Shown here: in pieces, positions 29,813-40,965 of the stretch
Numbering within the stretch: the stretch's first letter is position 1
Layout of the letters: each line of letters starts with the position of its first letter
Source: Symsagittifera roscoffensis
Lineage: Eukaryota > Xenacoelomorpha > Acoela > Convolutidae
Direction of reading: 5' to 3'
Assembly (NCBI RefSeq): GCF_963678635.1
Contig: NC_087064.1
Span: 41,633,165-41,697,164, forward strand
Length of the DNA stretch: 64,000 nt
The notes under the pieces: generated by a model
Database searches by the model: none
What the model saw: only the letters and a program-made list of their open reading frames with translations
Told to the model about the DNA's origin: nothing
Position numbers and translations under genes: made by a program

Positions 29813-30327
29813 ATTGGAGAACATGGATGTGGGGAGGGTCATTGTCGAGCAATAGGGTGCAAGTCTCGTTGTGAATTGAATGGGTTGCAAATGCAAAATT
29901 TGTGTTTAGAGGGAGTTGTGAGGCGTCGGGTTCAGTGTTCAGAATAAAAAAATTTTAAATTCGTTCGAAATTTTTTATAAAAAATCAGGCGACTGCTCAT
30001 ACATTGCTTTAACCATTCTGCTGGTTAAATCAAATTATGCAGACGTTTTTTTTCTGTTTCAGGCAGCTCTACACTTTTTATGATTCCAGTACTGATCATC
30101 TGCCTCGTTTTCATCACCACTTTCAGCACATTCTTTTTCGGGACGGACTGATCGTTCTGACGTTTATCGTCTCTTATGATGTTTATCATTTACAGCTGAG
30201 GAGGAGGAGGAGAAAAGGAGGAAAAAGAAATTGAAGTCCTTTCACCAGCTTGTTTTTAAACCATTTTTTTTAAATCTTTGAATAATTATCTGCCAAACAA
30301 TCAAATTGTCTTGCGTCAAGAAGGTCA
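29813..30327. other. Polinton interval without a supported gene
   Basis: Short Cys- and Arg-rich open text follows the protease stop but no ATG-led ORF of useful length stands out. Includes 'ggaggaggaggagaaaaggagg' near 30200. Confidence 0.35.
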
Positions 30328-30588
30328 CTACTTGATACACTTAAACACGCCATCTTCATTCTTTTTATACAACTTTACTGTGATATATGTACCCGTTTTG
30401 TCAAAAGTTTTCGTTCCAACTCGTACAATGCGTTTTTCTCCCGAAGATATATCTTGAAAATCATCGTAAAAGTCTGCATCATTTTCTAGCGACGAGTACA
30501 TAGTAGTGGTGGTAACAGTAGAGACTTGTTGGTTCAACTGTTTTATGAGAGAGTAAAATGAATAATGTATTGAATAGAAGATAAACAA
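30328..30588 (-). CDS. Minus-strand Polinton ORF, function unknown
   Basis: 86 codons, or about 58 if ATG 30499-30501 (MYSSLENDADFYDDFQDISS) is used. The second half, RVGTKTFDKTGTYITVKLYK, looks like a small beta-rich fold. It is the only minus-strand ORF in the element that reads as protein, and lies between protease and a hypothetical gene. I do not recognise it. Confidence 0.45.
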   Translation of the reverse strand: MFIFYSIHYSFYSLIKQLNQQVSTVTTTTMYSSLENDADFYDDFQDISSGEKRIVRVGTKTFDKTGTYITVKLYKKNEDGVFKCIK

Positions 30589-31202
30589 ATCTCTGTTGTA
30601 AACCTAAGCTCCAAGGGGGAACATCCAATTAACTTTAGTGGTTAGAATTTTATGAGGCATATAAACTTTTATTAAACCTGTCATTATTGTTTGGCACTCC
30701 TGAAGTAGCTCGTAAATCAGGATATACATTCACGTCGGTACACGTGTAATTCCTTTGATGTGGTCAGCTGCATGCCTTAATGTCTAGGAGGCATATACCA
30801 GGATGAGGTTTTTTTTTTGAAGTATACTTATTTCGGTCTAACTGGAGGGTTAGAATTATACTTTTCATAAACTTTAATCTGATTGCCAGCCACACATGCA
30901 CCCGCACCTTTCTCACCCACACATTACACTAGCTATTGCATAAATCTGAGTTGGTTTCATTCTCTCAATTCTTTTCAAATTTTGGGTCAGAGGCTTAGTT
31001 TGTCAAATAATTCTAAGCTTAAAATGACTGCTCGTCTACAAATCATTTCCATCTCAGATCATGAGAGAAAAGTAATCTACTAAACTTATACGAGAGAATC
31101 AGTTGCCATTTTGCAGCAGAGAGAGAGAGGCTAGCATCCTCTCCATTCAACGTCCTCTCCGCCAATCAACAATGGCAAGAGTGGTCAACGAAGAGTCATA
31201 TA

Positions 31203-31644
31203 ATGCTGCCCAACTATGTATTCGATCACATTGATCTTCTTCGCCAGGAGCGTAAACGGGTGTATGAAAGACCTACAATCCATCAATCCTACCCGGCTCT
31301 CGAAAAGACTGAAATAAACAGACGCGGGATACCTCGAAGAATCATCAAGAAAGATACTTTTTCGGTATGATTGTGACTCCATACCCCTTTACGAGAACCA
31401 AGAGGGATCAATTCGCGATTATGCTGAACGCGAGGGCTACTGGGACATTCAAACAACCATCTCGTCTCCCGATTCTACTGTTCCAGATCAAGTTACTCCA
31501 ATCTCCTCTATTTTGGCTTTAGAACTAAGCAGTGGAACACAAAGTTCCATCACCCCAGTGGTGGACCTGGCTACTCCTAAAACTCCGCCTGTCAATGCTT
31601 GCTACACACCGAAGAAAAGGAAGATAGAATTTAAACAGTTCTGA
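31203..31644 (+). pseudogene. Polinton hypothetical protein with one frameshift
   Basis: ATG 31203 opens a segment with VFDHIDLLRQERKRVYERP and RRGIPRRIIKKDTFSV, ending at TGA 31368-31370. An overlapping frame (31366-31644) begins YDCDSIPLYENQEGSIRDY and ends TPKKRKIEFKQF, a possible nuclear localisation signal. The two probably form one gene of about 146 codons. Function unknown. Confidence 0.45.
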
Positions 31645-33587
31645 AAACTTAAGAAACTTTATTACATTTTCAATCTTGCTGAGTTTTTGTGTTGTTCTGA
31701 AATTTTTATTGAAAGAATTATCAACTAATGTGTACACATTCTTATTGGATAATTGACCTCAACGATGAATTAAAGTTTGTTTCGTTCTTTCCAATCAATA
31801 AAAAGGAAATAAAAACAAAAGAAAAAATTAATAGAAGAAGAAAATCAAAATAATTTTAAAAAGTCGGCATAAAAGTCTAAAAAAGTATAATTTTTGATAA
31901 AATTCCCGTCAAATCCAACTTACTTATATCAGTTTTCTTTAACGCTCATTTCGAAAAATCGTAAAAGGTAAACTGAATACTCTTCCTTAGATTTATTTAA
32001 TGATGTTAAAAGGAAAAACATAAAAATGTTTTTGTTATGTTTTTTTCATAATAGTTTTCAAAATACAAATATTAAGACAGAAACAGAGAGAGAGAGAGAG
32101 AGAGAATTGACGATCCATCAACCCCATTAATGTCCTTTTTGGTGTAGAGCTTTTTCAAAAGAAAGCTGTTAATGGATGGGACCAGCAATTCTGCCGTTTA
32201 ACCAACCATAGTAACTTTTGGCTCTTTACACTCTCTATTTTTCTCTCTCTCTCCAATATGTCTACAGCCTGGTGGGGTTAGCCAGGACTCTTAGAAGTAG
32301 ACTTTAGAGAGTATATGAGCCTTTATAAAGCATTATATATATTAAAATCACACGTCTATAACAGATTTCACGTGTAATAATACTCATTTTCAGGTAAAAA
32401 TGGTTTAAAAATTCAAAATGTTTTTCTCGATTTTTGAACATGGATTATAATCCTGTCCAATACATCACGACAAATTGATTGGACCAGGTTTCATTGGATT
32501 TGAGACAAAATTTTTTTTTTGTAAATTTGATTTTTTTTTCCAGATGGAAAAGCAGAATTTTCAGATAAAATCACATGTTTACAACCTCAATATTGTCTTA
32601 ATAGACCACCAATCGCACGTTAGATCATGCCCAGTACATAATTAGCACTCAGGTAACCTTCTTAACGTCAATATCCCGCTTCTATCAAAGTTTAAATAGA
32701 ATAATATAAATTTTACCCAAAAAAAAAGAGGTAACATTTGAAAAGTTATGTTTTTTTGTTGAATTTTGAACATAGGTATCAACCTTGTTCAAGAGATCAA
32801 GACAAATGCATTGAACTAGGTTTCGCTAGATTTGGAGACAAAAAAATTTTTTGAAACAATTATGATTTTTTTCAGCCCGATTTGTACAAAAAATTTGTTA
32901 AGTTTTTCACTTGACTTTACCGAGCGGGAGGCGTTCCCGAGGAGCGTAACGACGAGCAACGCTGGGTTAGCTATTGCCCGCTAAACTAAACGGCCATGCC
33001 TTAATATTTTGAAGTACTCTAAATGAAATGTTTTCAAGGAACACTAAATCATTGAATAAATAATCATACATTTAACCCCTTTCAAGATTTCGAGTTATGT
33101 TTATCTGATTTCATCGTTTAACATGAATGGCGGAATACCATTTTGATTGAGTAAACAGACTTCAAGAAAAAAGAATTTGAAGAGTTCCATTTTTTAGCTC
33201 ATTTGCTTAACAGTTTTAGTTTTCGTAGATGTTAAAATTTATTAGGTCTTTGAATTAAGTATATGACTCGGTGAGTAATTGATCCTAAAAGGAACCGTTA
33301 TTTTGATCGACAGGTTAATTTAACCACAGACCCAGCAGTTAATAAAATATCGTACAGCCTAGTCAATTACACAAAACCGATATAGTACATTTCCTAAATT
33401 GATATGAAACCTTAAAACCATAACCACTTCAAAGCCTACTTTATAATGACTAAGCTCAACCTACATAAATAAGTTTAATTTGTGATTTAACGAAAAGTGG
33501 TTTTTGAAAAATTTTTACTTCTCGCTTTTGCTTTGTCAAACTCAGCTTTGCTAAAAACTTTCCTGAACTCTCAACTTCAAACCAACA
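31645..33587. other. Polinton non-coding interval of 1.9 kb
   Basis: AT-rich with no gene. It holds a GA microsatellite (about 32083-32105) and a CT-rich stretch at 32240-32255. A small GC-rich island at about 32925-32997 contrasts with its surroundings. Direction of neighbours suggests it separates the capsid block from the polymerase. Confidence 0.45.
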
Positions 33588-34647
33588 ATGCCTAACTCAA
33601 GCGAAAACAAACACCCGTCACTTGTTTGACCTGCTTGAAAGTCTTCAGTTCAGCGAGGAACTTAAGAAGACACGAACAGACGATCCATAACATATTCGCA
33701 AACCCGCCACCGCCAACTATCTGCGACGATTGTCGAGAATCGCTGGCAACATTTGCCGAAGCTAGAGAGCATGTCGAGTTCGCTCATAACGTGACAACCG
33801 ATAGTCTCTGTATGTACTGTCATACAATCTTCCTCTCGGTTGAGAAGCTCCGGCAACATATGTTGAAAAATACATCAACTACCCATTTGGAATCCCGGTA
33901 ATGAGGCGGGAACATTAGCTGCTCCAACCGAATCTGCGTTTAGGGGAAAGTTGCGGCGATACGAGCTGAGCGTTGGAGAAGAGGAAGGGGAGCTGATGAA
34001 CTTAACGATGCGACACAAAGACGAGATTGATGTGTTGATAGAAGAAACAGTAGAGGAGGGACCCTGTAAAATTCAACTGCATGTGGACGTTACTATGATA
34101 AAGTTCGTGAACGATATAAACGAATCTGGCGATGGGGAAGTACGTAGCGAGAAGACACTGTTGTATCTGAACTCTAAGATGATCAATGTCTTCTTCAATG
34201 GAATCGACAAAGAGACCTATTTGGAAATGATTGAGCACATGGTCAATGCCATCAATACTTTTTCTTCACACGGTAGCGGATGATTTGTGGAGCGCATCGA
34301 AAAGACGCCAATAAGTTTTGCCGCATTTTCCCCTATCCGAGCTGGCTCTTACATCCACCTACTCGATTCATTGAAACCCGTGAAACAAAGCTTCACCAAT
34401 AGAAAAACAAGGAATGATCAAAAATGTTTTCTATATTGTTTCGTGGCTGCGTACCATGATCAAAATTCCGAGACAACGGCTACCCTTTACCCTGCTGCAG
34501 AACGCTGGCAGCATCGAAACCATTTAAGAACTATAAGCTATCCCAGCACCAAGTTGTGAAAATTGAAGGATGGTACGAGATGCCTTTGGGATTGCATGAT
34601 ATTGGCAGATTTGAACGACTAAACAACTGTCAAGTCAGCGTATTCCG

Positions 34648-34716
34648 GTACGCATTGAGTTTTTTTATCAAATCATTACTTGTGTAATTAACGGAAAACA
34701 CTTAATGTTCATTCAG
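34648..34716 (+). other. Possible short intron in Polinton polymerase
   Basis: GTACGC...TTCATTCAG, 69 bp, interrupts polymerase-like text. The flanking frames do not join cleanly, so this is only a candidate; decay alone could explain it. Confidence 0.25.
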
Positions 34717-37245
34717 GAGAAACCCAAAAAAGCAAAAAGTTTGTTTTCATTAGATACAAAGGAGGTGAATTGCTGCCTCTGAGGTTGTCCAGCAAATACT
34801 CAAGTGATTTATGTGTAGATCTACTACTCCTCAGCAACGGTCAAACTCATCACTATGTACTGATCATAGACTTGATGAGGGTGGTGGAACATGTGCGTGG
34901 AAAGCTACACCAGACCGAAACTAAATTTGTCGCAAATGCTTCCACACATGTTCATCCATCGATACCCTTCAACATCACCAGGGAATGTGCTATCAAGATG
35001 AAGGAATGGTAATCAATATGCCGAAACCGGGAAAGGACACTCATCGTTTCAAACATTTAACTGCTCGTTGGTATGTACCAAGAGTTTTTTACTTTGACCT
35101 CGAATCGCTACTGCTGCCCGTGTACGGCCCCCAACCCGACCCTAAAAAATCTAGCACCCAAACAAAAGAGATTCATCAAACATGCGGTTACGCTCTAGCC
35201 GTTTTTGAATTTAGAATGCGCAAAGTTTTAAAATTTGAACTGAAGAGAGGAGACAATGCATTGAAGGAATTGATCGCCTCGCTCGACTCGTTGGCGAAAC
35301 AAATTTATCTGGAAAAACGAAAGCATTATGCGTTCAATGGTGAAGCAAGTTACACGCGTGAAGAAGCGTACACTTGTTGGGTATGTGAAAAGGAATTTGG
35401 TAACAATGACCAGGTTGTACTTGATCACTGTCACTCTACCAACAAGTTCTTGGGGTGGGCGCATAACGAATGCAACATCAATCGATAAACGGCTAACTAT
35501 ATTCCTGTAATAGCCCATAACTTATCGAACTATGGCCTTCACTTCATTATAAAAGCCCTCTCCAAAAGTAACCCTGAAAACACTTACTCGGTGATCACCT
35601 CTACCGAAGATAAATACAGATCGCTCACAATGTCGGTCTACATTAAATCGTACACAGATAAAAACGGAAAAACAAAAAAGTGTATGAAAATCTACGATTC
35701 ATAGACTCCTATAAATTCATGCTGTCCCCCTTTCAAAATTTCTCGAAAATTTGCTGGAAGAAAATTTTTTCCTATTGGAAAATTACTTTGCAGAACTGGG
35801 TCACTCAGCAAAACAAATAAACCTGCTCAAACAAAAAGGTTTCTATCCGTATTGTTACTTCGATAGTTTTGCAAAGTTTCGTGAAACTCAACTACCACCT
35901 CAAAGATTGTGGAGCAACACTTTACAAGGAGGGGAAGTAAGTCTTTCAAAAAATCAGTACAACCATGCCGTTAAAGTTTATGCGCTTCGCTAGGCGAGTA
36001 CCACGATGTGTACCTAGCATTGGACGTACTACTGCTCGTTATCAGTGTTCGAAGCCTTTCGAGAAGTTTGTTACGAAACCTACGGACTGGACTGTGCATG
36101 CTACTTCACGGCCAGTAACCTCTCGGGTGATGTATTCTTAAAAGTCTGCAATGCAGACCTCAAGTTACTTACGGAAAGGGAGCATTTGGACATGGTGCAA
36201 AAAATGATTCGGGGAGGGATGCCATCAATATATACAACAACAAATATAAGCCAACAACAAATACCTCGAGAACTACAACCCCGAAGAGCCCTCTAGCTAT
36301 CTTTTGAATATAGATACAAATAACTTATACGGAGGTATCATGAAACTTCCCATGAATGATTTCTCAATTGTTGAGGAAAGCCTCGAAGATATTTTGAAAA
36401 CAGAAGATAACTCTGAATGGGGATATATTCTTGAAGTCGATCTCAGTATACCTGAAGAACTTCAAAATTACTTTGCAGAGTACGCGCTAGCCCCCTCACT
36501 TGAAGTTATCGGCATGGATAAACTAAGTAACGAGCAAATACAGATATTAGGGGAGATGGGGGTCACGTCGCTACCAAAACTCCAAAACTGGTTCAAACAT
36601 TAGATCCAAAGGAAGGGTACGTTCTGCACTAACTTACATGAAAACTCTACATAGAACTAGGCTTAAAAACTACCAAATTGATTAAGGTCTTAAAGTTTTG
36701 TCAAGGTAGATGGATGGAGCCCTTTGTGGATTTGAACACTCGATTGAGAATGTCAGCGCGAATGTCAGGAATCAAAACTAGGACGCAAAAACTAGAAATT
36801 ATTAGAAACGAAAGAGAATTGCTTCAAAAAACAGCTTTGAGCACGATGAAAAGCTTCCAGATAATCAACGAGGAAGTTGCTACAGTTTGTTCTGCCGTAA
36901 CAAGTATTTTGTGGGATAAACCCATGATAATAGGTGCCAGTATTTTGGACCTATCGAAACGATTCATGTTTTATTTCCACTACCGGCAGATGAAAGCTAA
37001 CATGAACTTGGAACTGTTATACAGCGATACGGATTCCTTTTTTTATGCGATAAAAACCGAAGACGTATATGCCGATCTGCAAAAAATGAACGATATCTTT
37101 GATTTTTCCAACTACCTCAACGATCACTTTTTATTCAGCAATGTGAATAAAAAGGTTGTACTAAAATTCAAAGACGAAGCGGCCGGAAAAATCTTTGAAG
37201 AATTCATAGCCTTAAAACCTAAGCTTTACTCGCTGGAATATGCAG

Positions 37246-37644
37246 GTTAGTATTGAAAAAAGCACCTCCCCGGTTCTCCTCAGGTTTTTTTAAGTTTTCA
37301 ATGAGCTCTACCGAAACAACAATCTAATTTGAACCATTGATAGCTCTACCGAACACCCATCAAGGTTTGGAGGGATAACCGAACGCATTAAATTTTGTTT
37401 AAAATTATTAGCTGAAATAAGTTTCGTCACCGGTGAAAGGCTCTGATTCTTCATTTTGAAACTTAAAATGAAGAACCATTCATCTTTTAAAGCCGTTTTC
37501 AAAACACTACTTAACATATACGCGTCTTTGTTATTTTTCGCGCCAATAAATTCTGAGTTTTCAGTTCAAATTTACCAGGGCTATTGGTTTTTGACGCTGA
37601 AATCAGTTTATGGTTTAATCTCTATTTATTTGTTCTTTATTTAG
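37246..37644 (+). other. Intron-like insert in Polinton polymerase
   Basis: 399 bp with GTTAGT at its start and TTCTTTATTTAG at its end. It falls between the LKPKLYSLEYA block and the C-terminal polymerase block, whose frames are compatible at the junction (phase 1). Inside are two copies of 'gctctaccgaa' but no coding. Confidence 0.55.
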
Positions 37645-38796
37645 ACTCCAGTGAGAAAAGAAGTGCTAAGGGATTGGTGCAACACTCATAAACAACTTAC
37701 CCACCAGAGGTTCAAGGATACGTTATTGAGTGGCAAAACCCTTCGCATATATAACTACTCTATTAAATCTAAAGCCCATACCAATATAACTATTGCACAA
37801 AACCGACTTGCACTTTCACCCTTCGATAGCAAGCGGTTCTTGCTATTCGACGGAATAGCCACATTACCCTTTGGGCATAAGTCTACCGAAGATAATGTGT
37901 TCTTCGACGCCATTGCAGAAGAGAGCGAGTGGGCAAACTCTCAGTTAACAGATAGTCCGACCTATAGCAACCATAGCGGTAACAGCGATAGCGATAACAG
38001 CAGAAGCGAGCAATCGCCCGTGCAGGAATTTCAGGGCCCTGATTGGGGCTTTCTTCAAGAAAGCTACACGGAAGAAGAGCTCAAAGAAGAAAGCGCGGCT
38101 AGCAGTTCGCGAGACCCTCCGCCTATTAAAAACCCGTTCATTCTAACAGAAGCGTCTGTTAGTTCAAAAAAAGTCAGAAAAAAAGGAGAAAACTTGATAA
38201 TAATTGATTAATCAAAACCCAGCTCCTTAAAATGTCGGCTAAATTGTATTGTTGCTTGGAATTACAGCTGTGCATTTGTAAATATAAAACATTCAGCAAA
38301 CCTTGTTTTACTTTAAACAGACCAGCACAAAAGAGAGTGGTAATTACAACTTACCCTTGAAACAGGAGCAAAAGATTAGATACTAAGTTAATAATAAGTC
38401 GGAAAAGTAACGAAGTTACAAAGTGAAAGAAAATAAGTTGGAAAATAAAGTTGGAGAAAATAACAGGAAATAAATGAACAATAATTACCAAAAGATTGTA
38501 AAACAAAAAGGAAACTTTAATTGTACTTTATGTAAACTCATATTTATATGAACGAAAAGGATTAGCTGATAGATATAAATAAGCGGCCAAACTGCAGCCG
38601 GATATGACCATACTTATTAAATTAATGGCGGGAAAGTTTAGAAGCGATTAATTTTAACCACCGCGCGAGAATAAATTTCACACCAAAGTATTTTTCTGTC
38701 CTAAAACCAAAGTATTTTTTTCTTCGGGTGTCCCTAAGGGTGGGGGTTTTTCTACTTTGGGTCGGGTCATTTTGATTCTGAAACCTATAGGTGGAG

Positions 38797-38919
38797 TCCT
38801 AAAAATTTAGGACCCCTCACTTAGGTTTTAGGACCTTTTTGACCACCCCCCCCCCCCCCCCCCCCCACTTAGGAATGACCCCCCCCCCCTTAGGACACAC
38901 GGCGGATTACAATACTACT
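38797..38919. repeat. Right Polinton terminal inverted repeat with poly-C tract
   Basis: Complement of the left end. Contains an uninterrupted run of 21 C at 38846-38866 where the left end has a short G run, and ends GGCGGATTACAATACTACT. Confidence 0.88.
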
Positions 38920-38925
38920 GCTTTT
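38920..38925. repeat. Right target-site duplication of Polinton (GCTTTT)
   Basis: Identical to 21269-21274. Only 25 bp of original intron remain before exon 7. Confidence 0.92.
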
Positions 38926-38950
38926 GAAACTGAAACCTTGTATTTTCCAG

Positions 38951-39210
38951 GCATCAGATGCTAAAGTCAAGGAGACTCCCCTGGTCAAGGAAGTTGGAGA
39001 CTTGAGACAAAAGGCTGCCTACTACGGAGCAAGACATCTGGGCACGCACATATCCAGAGACCACCTGGGACAGCTCATAGCCCAGAATGCCGACAAGTGG
39101 GACGACCCTGGAAGTCCTGCTTCTGCGGAAGACATGGCGGAGAATGGGGAGCTTGCTAATGCTTTGGATTTAGCGAGAAGTGTCAAAGCTGCTGCTCCTA
39201 AAATGAAAAC
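38951..39210 (+). CDS. MDM1: MDM1 exon 7
   Basis: Acceptor TATTTTCCAG, phase 0. Encodes the most diagnostic block of the family: EVGDLRQKAAYYGARHLGTH followed by ISRDHLGQLIAQNADKWDD, then a Ser/Ala-rich linker. I end it at AAAAC|GTGCAT because that leaves two bases that pair in phase with exon 8. Without splicing the frame stops at 39224-39226. The donor is weak by consensus. Confidence 0.85.
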
Positions 39211-39360
39211 GTGCATTAAAATATAAAATCCTTTTTTCAGACTAATTCTAAGGAATGCAGACTAAAAGATTGTCTCCGAACATTTATCATCATGATTTTA
39301 AAAATGCGGTAGTTGTTTTTTGAATCATTAGTGAGCATTGATCTGATTTTAATTTTTCAG

Positions 39361-39636
39361 TAGCTACAGTAAACCCGATCGGCCAGCAGGTCTGCCCAGC
39401 AAATTGCAGCGATGGGATTTTGATCCCGCCAAGAAAGGAGTCATTCCGTCCGAAGCGGGGAAACAGCGTGTGAACAAAGTGAGCTGCGATGAATATCAAG
39501 AGAGTGAAGAAGCGAATCCGAGAAATGAACTAAACATGAATGACGAACTTGTTCACTCAGAAGATGTGTCCGAGGACGAAGCCGATGTAGAGAAAGGAAA
39601 AGAAACAAACTTTGACCAGAAGAAGTATATTGAACG
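39361..39636 (+). CDS. MDM1: MDM1 exon 8
   Basis: Acceptor TTTTTCAG, donor GAACG|GTGAGT. Encodes SYSKPDRPAGLPSKLQRWDF and an acidic stretch (HSEDVSEDEADVEKGKE), like the acidic region after the THFSRDH block in vertebrates. Enters phase 2, leaves phase 2. Confidence 0.8.
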
Positions 39637-40426
39637 GTGAGTATAAACGATTTTAGGAAACTAATTGGCGGAAAATGTCCTATTGAAATAATGAATACTC
39701 AGAATTGGTTCTGACTTTGTATCGAAGTAGTGTGTTCTTAGACGTGTAAGCAATATCCTGTGTTTATTTTCATTTGCGAGATCAAGTGTACTTGAAGTTG
39801 TGCTCCATGCATTATTAATTACAAAAATTTTCTTACAAATTGTGAGAAATTGACCTCGCTTTATTGTGAAACCTCATTTTCTGCCAGGCCCTTCCCACTT
39901 GGTGAAGTGATAATGCGCGTACCTTGGGATCCTAAGGTCCTTGGTTCAAGTCCTGACCGGAGCTTGTTGTTCCGACCAATTGAAAATTGTGGAGGAACTT
40001 TGTATTCGGGTGTGTTTTAGTTTTTTCTTTTTGTTTTCCATGCAAAATCAGGCTCCACAAATAATTATCGGAATGGGTTGAGTGATTACACTTGCGAAGC
40101 TAGTGTGTTAGTCCGAACCTTCTTTTTTCAACCTAATTCGCAAATATTGGTGCGGCACTTTTATAGTGGGGCACCTTTACAGATTTTTGATAGCGTGTGC
40201 CTTGACATTCGAATAGTAATAAGTTAACGCAGTTGATGCATTTTTAGTTCATCAAATGAACCGAAAAAAGTTATTTGTTTCAAACAACATCACAATAATA
40301 AAAGCTCGATTTCAAAGATTTTCTAACTCAATAATCTTTTGAAATGCATAATTTATACATAATGTGGCTTAATGCTTTGCAATTTGTTACATGCAGCGTT
40401 AGTGTAGATGCCCTCAGGAGTGCAGC

Positions 40427-40627
40427 CAGTATTTAGACAGCCGCGTATTCATACTGGTCAGTATTTAGAGAAATACTGTATGAACCAATCAGAATCGAGA
40501 AAAAACATAAATAATCCAAAATAAATAATAAATATTTATTAATTTCTTCTTTGTGTCGATTCTGATTGGTTGAAACAGTATTTGTCTAAATACTGACCAG
40601 TATGAATACGCGGCTGTCTAAATACTG
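40427..40627. repeat. MITE-like inverted repeat, 201 bp
   Basis: Begins CAGTATTTAGACAGCCGCG and ends with its complement. The arms extend about 75 bp with scattered differences (shared ATTCATACTGGTCAGTATTT and CCAATCAGAATCGA) around an AT-rich centre. No clear target duplication was found. Confidence 0.75.
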
Positions 40628-40689
40628 ACATGTAACCATGCCCTCAGTTTGTTAAGTTCCATATTATTAATTGCAAAATTGAGTCTATT

Positions 40690-40965
40690 TGTATTTGGTG
40701 CTAAATCTCGTTGGCAATTTGTTAGCTTATGCAGCTGCTTTGTTCGTGACTAGTGTTTTTCGGTTGTTAAGCTTGAGTGGCTGAGGAGATATTGCGTGAG
40801 ACTCAAAATCTCTTGATTGCAGTAGGTCGTAGGTTCGAATCCTACACGTAGCCGAATTTTGCTAATTCGAGATTGATTTCTAATTTTTCTTATTTAACTT
40901 GATAGAGCTGCTTTTTGGTCGTGTTCTCGCAAGTGTTTGCGAAGCACAGCTTCGCCTCTGTGTAT
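40690..40965 (+). repeat. tRNA-derived SINE-like repeat, copy 1
   Basis: A-box-like GAGTGGCTGAGGA and B box GGTTCGAATCC (about 40833-40843) sit in a tRNA-Leu-like arrangement. They are followed by a body ending GCGAAGCACAGCTTCGCCTCTGT. The same tail recurs at 44160-44225. Confidence 0.55.

Larger units (their letters stand above)
33588..38211 (+). pseudogene. Polinton family-B DNA polymerase, broken, with intron-like inserts
   Basis: In order: three C2H2-type fingers (CLTCLKVFSSARNLRRH; CDDCRESLATF; CMYCHTIFLSVEKLRQH); CFLYCFVAAYHDQ; exonuclease motif YFDLESLLLPVYG near 35091; an HNH-like zinc element CWVCEKEF with VLDHCHSTNKFLGWAHNECN; IAHNLSNYGLHFI, where the usual second exonuclease Asp appears as Gly; the YCYFDSFAKF block; polymerase motif A region DTNNLYGGIM near 36313; motif C YSDTDSFFYAI near 37020. 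The C-terminal block from 37651 contains RFKDTLLSGKTLRIYN and an acidic tail. This fits the protein-primed polymerase of Polintons. Many frame changes and stops (for example 34281-34283, 35486-35488) show decay; the motif B region is not recognisable. Confidence 0.85.
21275..38919 (+). mobile_element. Polinton/Maverick DNA transposon, 17645 bp
   Basis: Terminal inverted repeats start 5'-AGTAGTATTGTAATCCGCC and end with its complement, flanked by a perfect GCTTTT duplication. The AG...CT ends, 6-bp duplication and size fit Polintons. Internal genes on the + strand are exonuclease-like, membrane protein, FtsK/HerA-type ATPase, integrase, penton-like minor capsid, basic virion protein, major capsid, adenovirus-like protease and family-B DNA polymerase. 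One short ORF is on the minus strand. Most genes carry frameshifts or stops, so this is an inactive copy. It lies in the same orientation as MDM1, wholly inside the intron between exons 6 and 7. Confidence 0.95.

Noticed and set aside
32083-32105. GA repeat as CRISPR-like or regulatory array
   Set aside because: A plain microsatellite.
33626-33901. Stand-alone C2H2 zinc-finger gene
   Set aside because: The fingers fit the N-terminal part of the Polinton polymerase ORF and lie just upstream of it in the same direction.
40780-40860. Functional tRNA-Leu gene
   Set aside because: The A and B boxes are present, but I did not find a full cloverleaf, and a SINE body and sibling copies follow.
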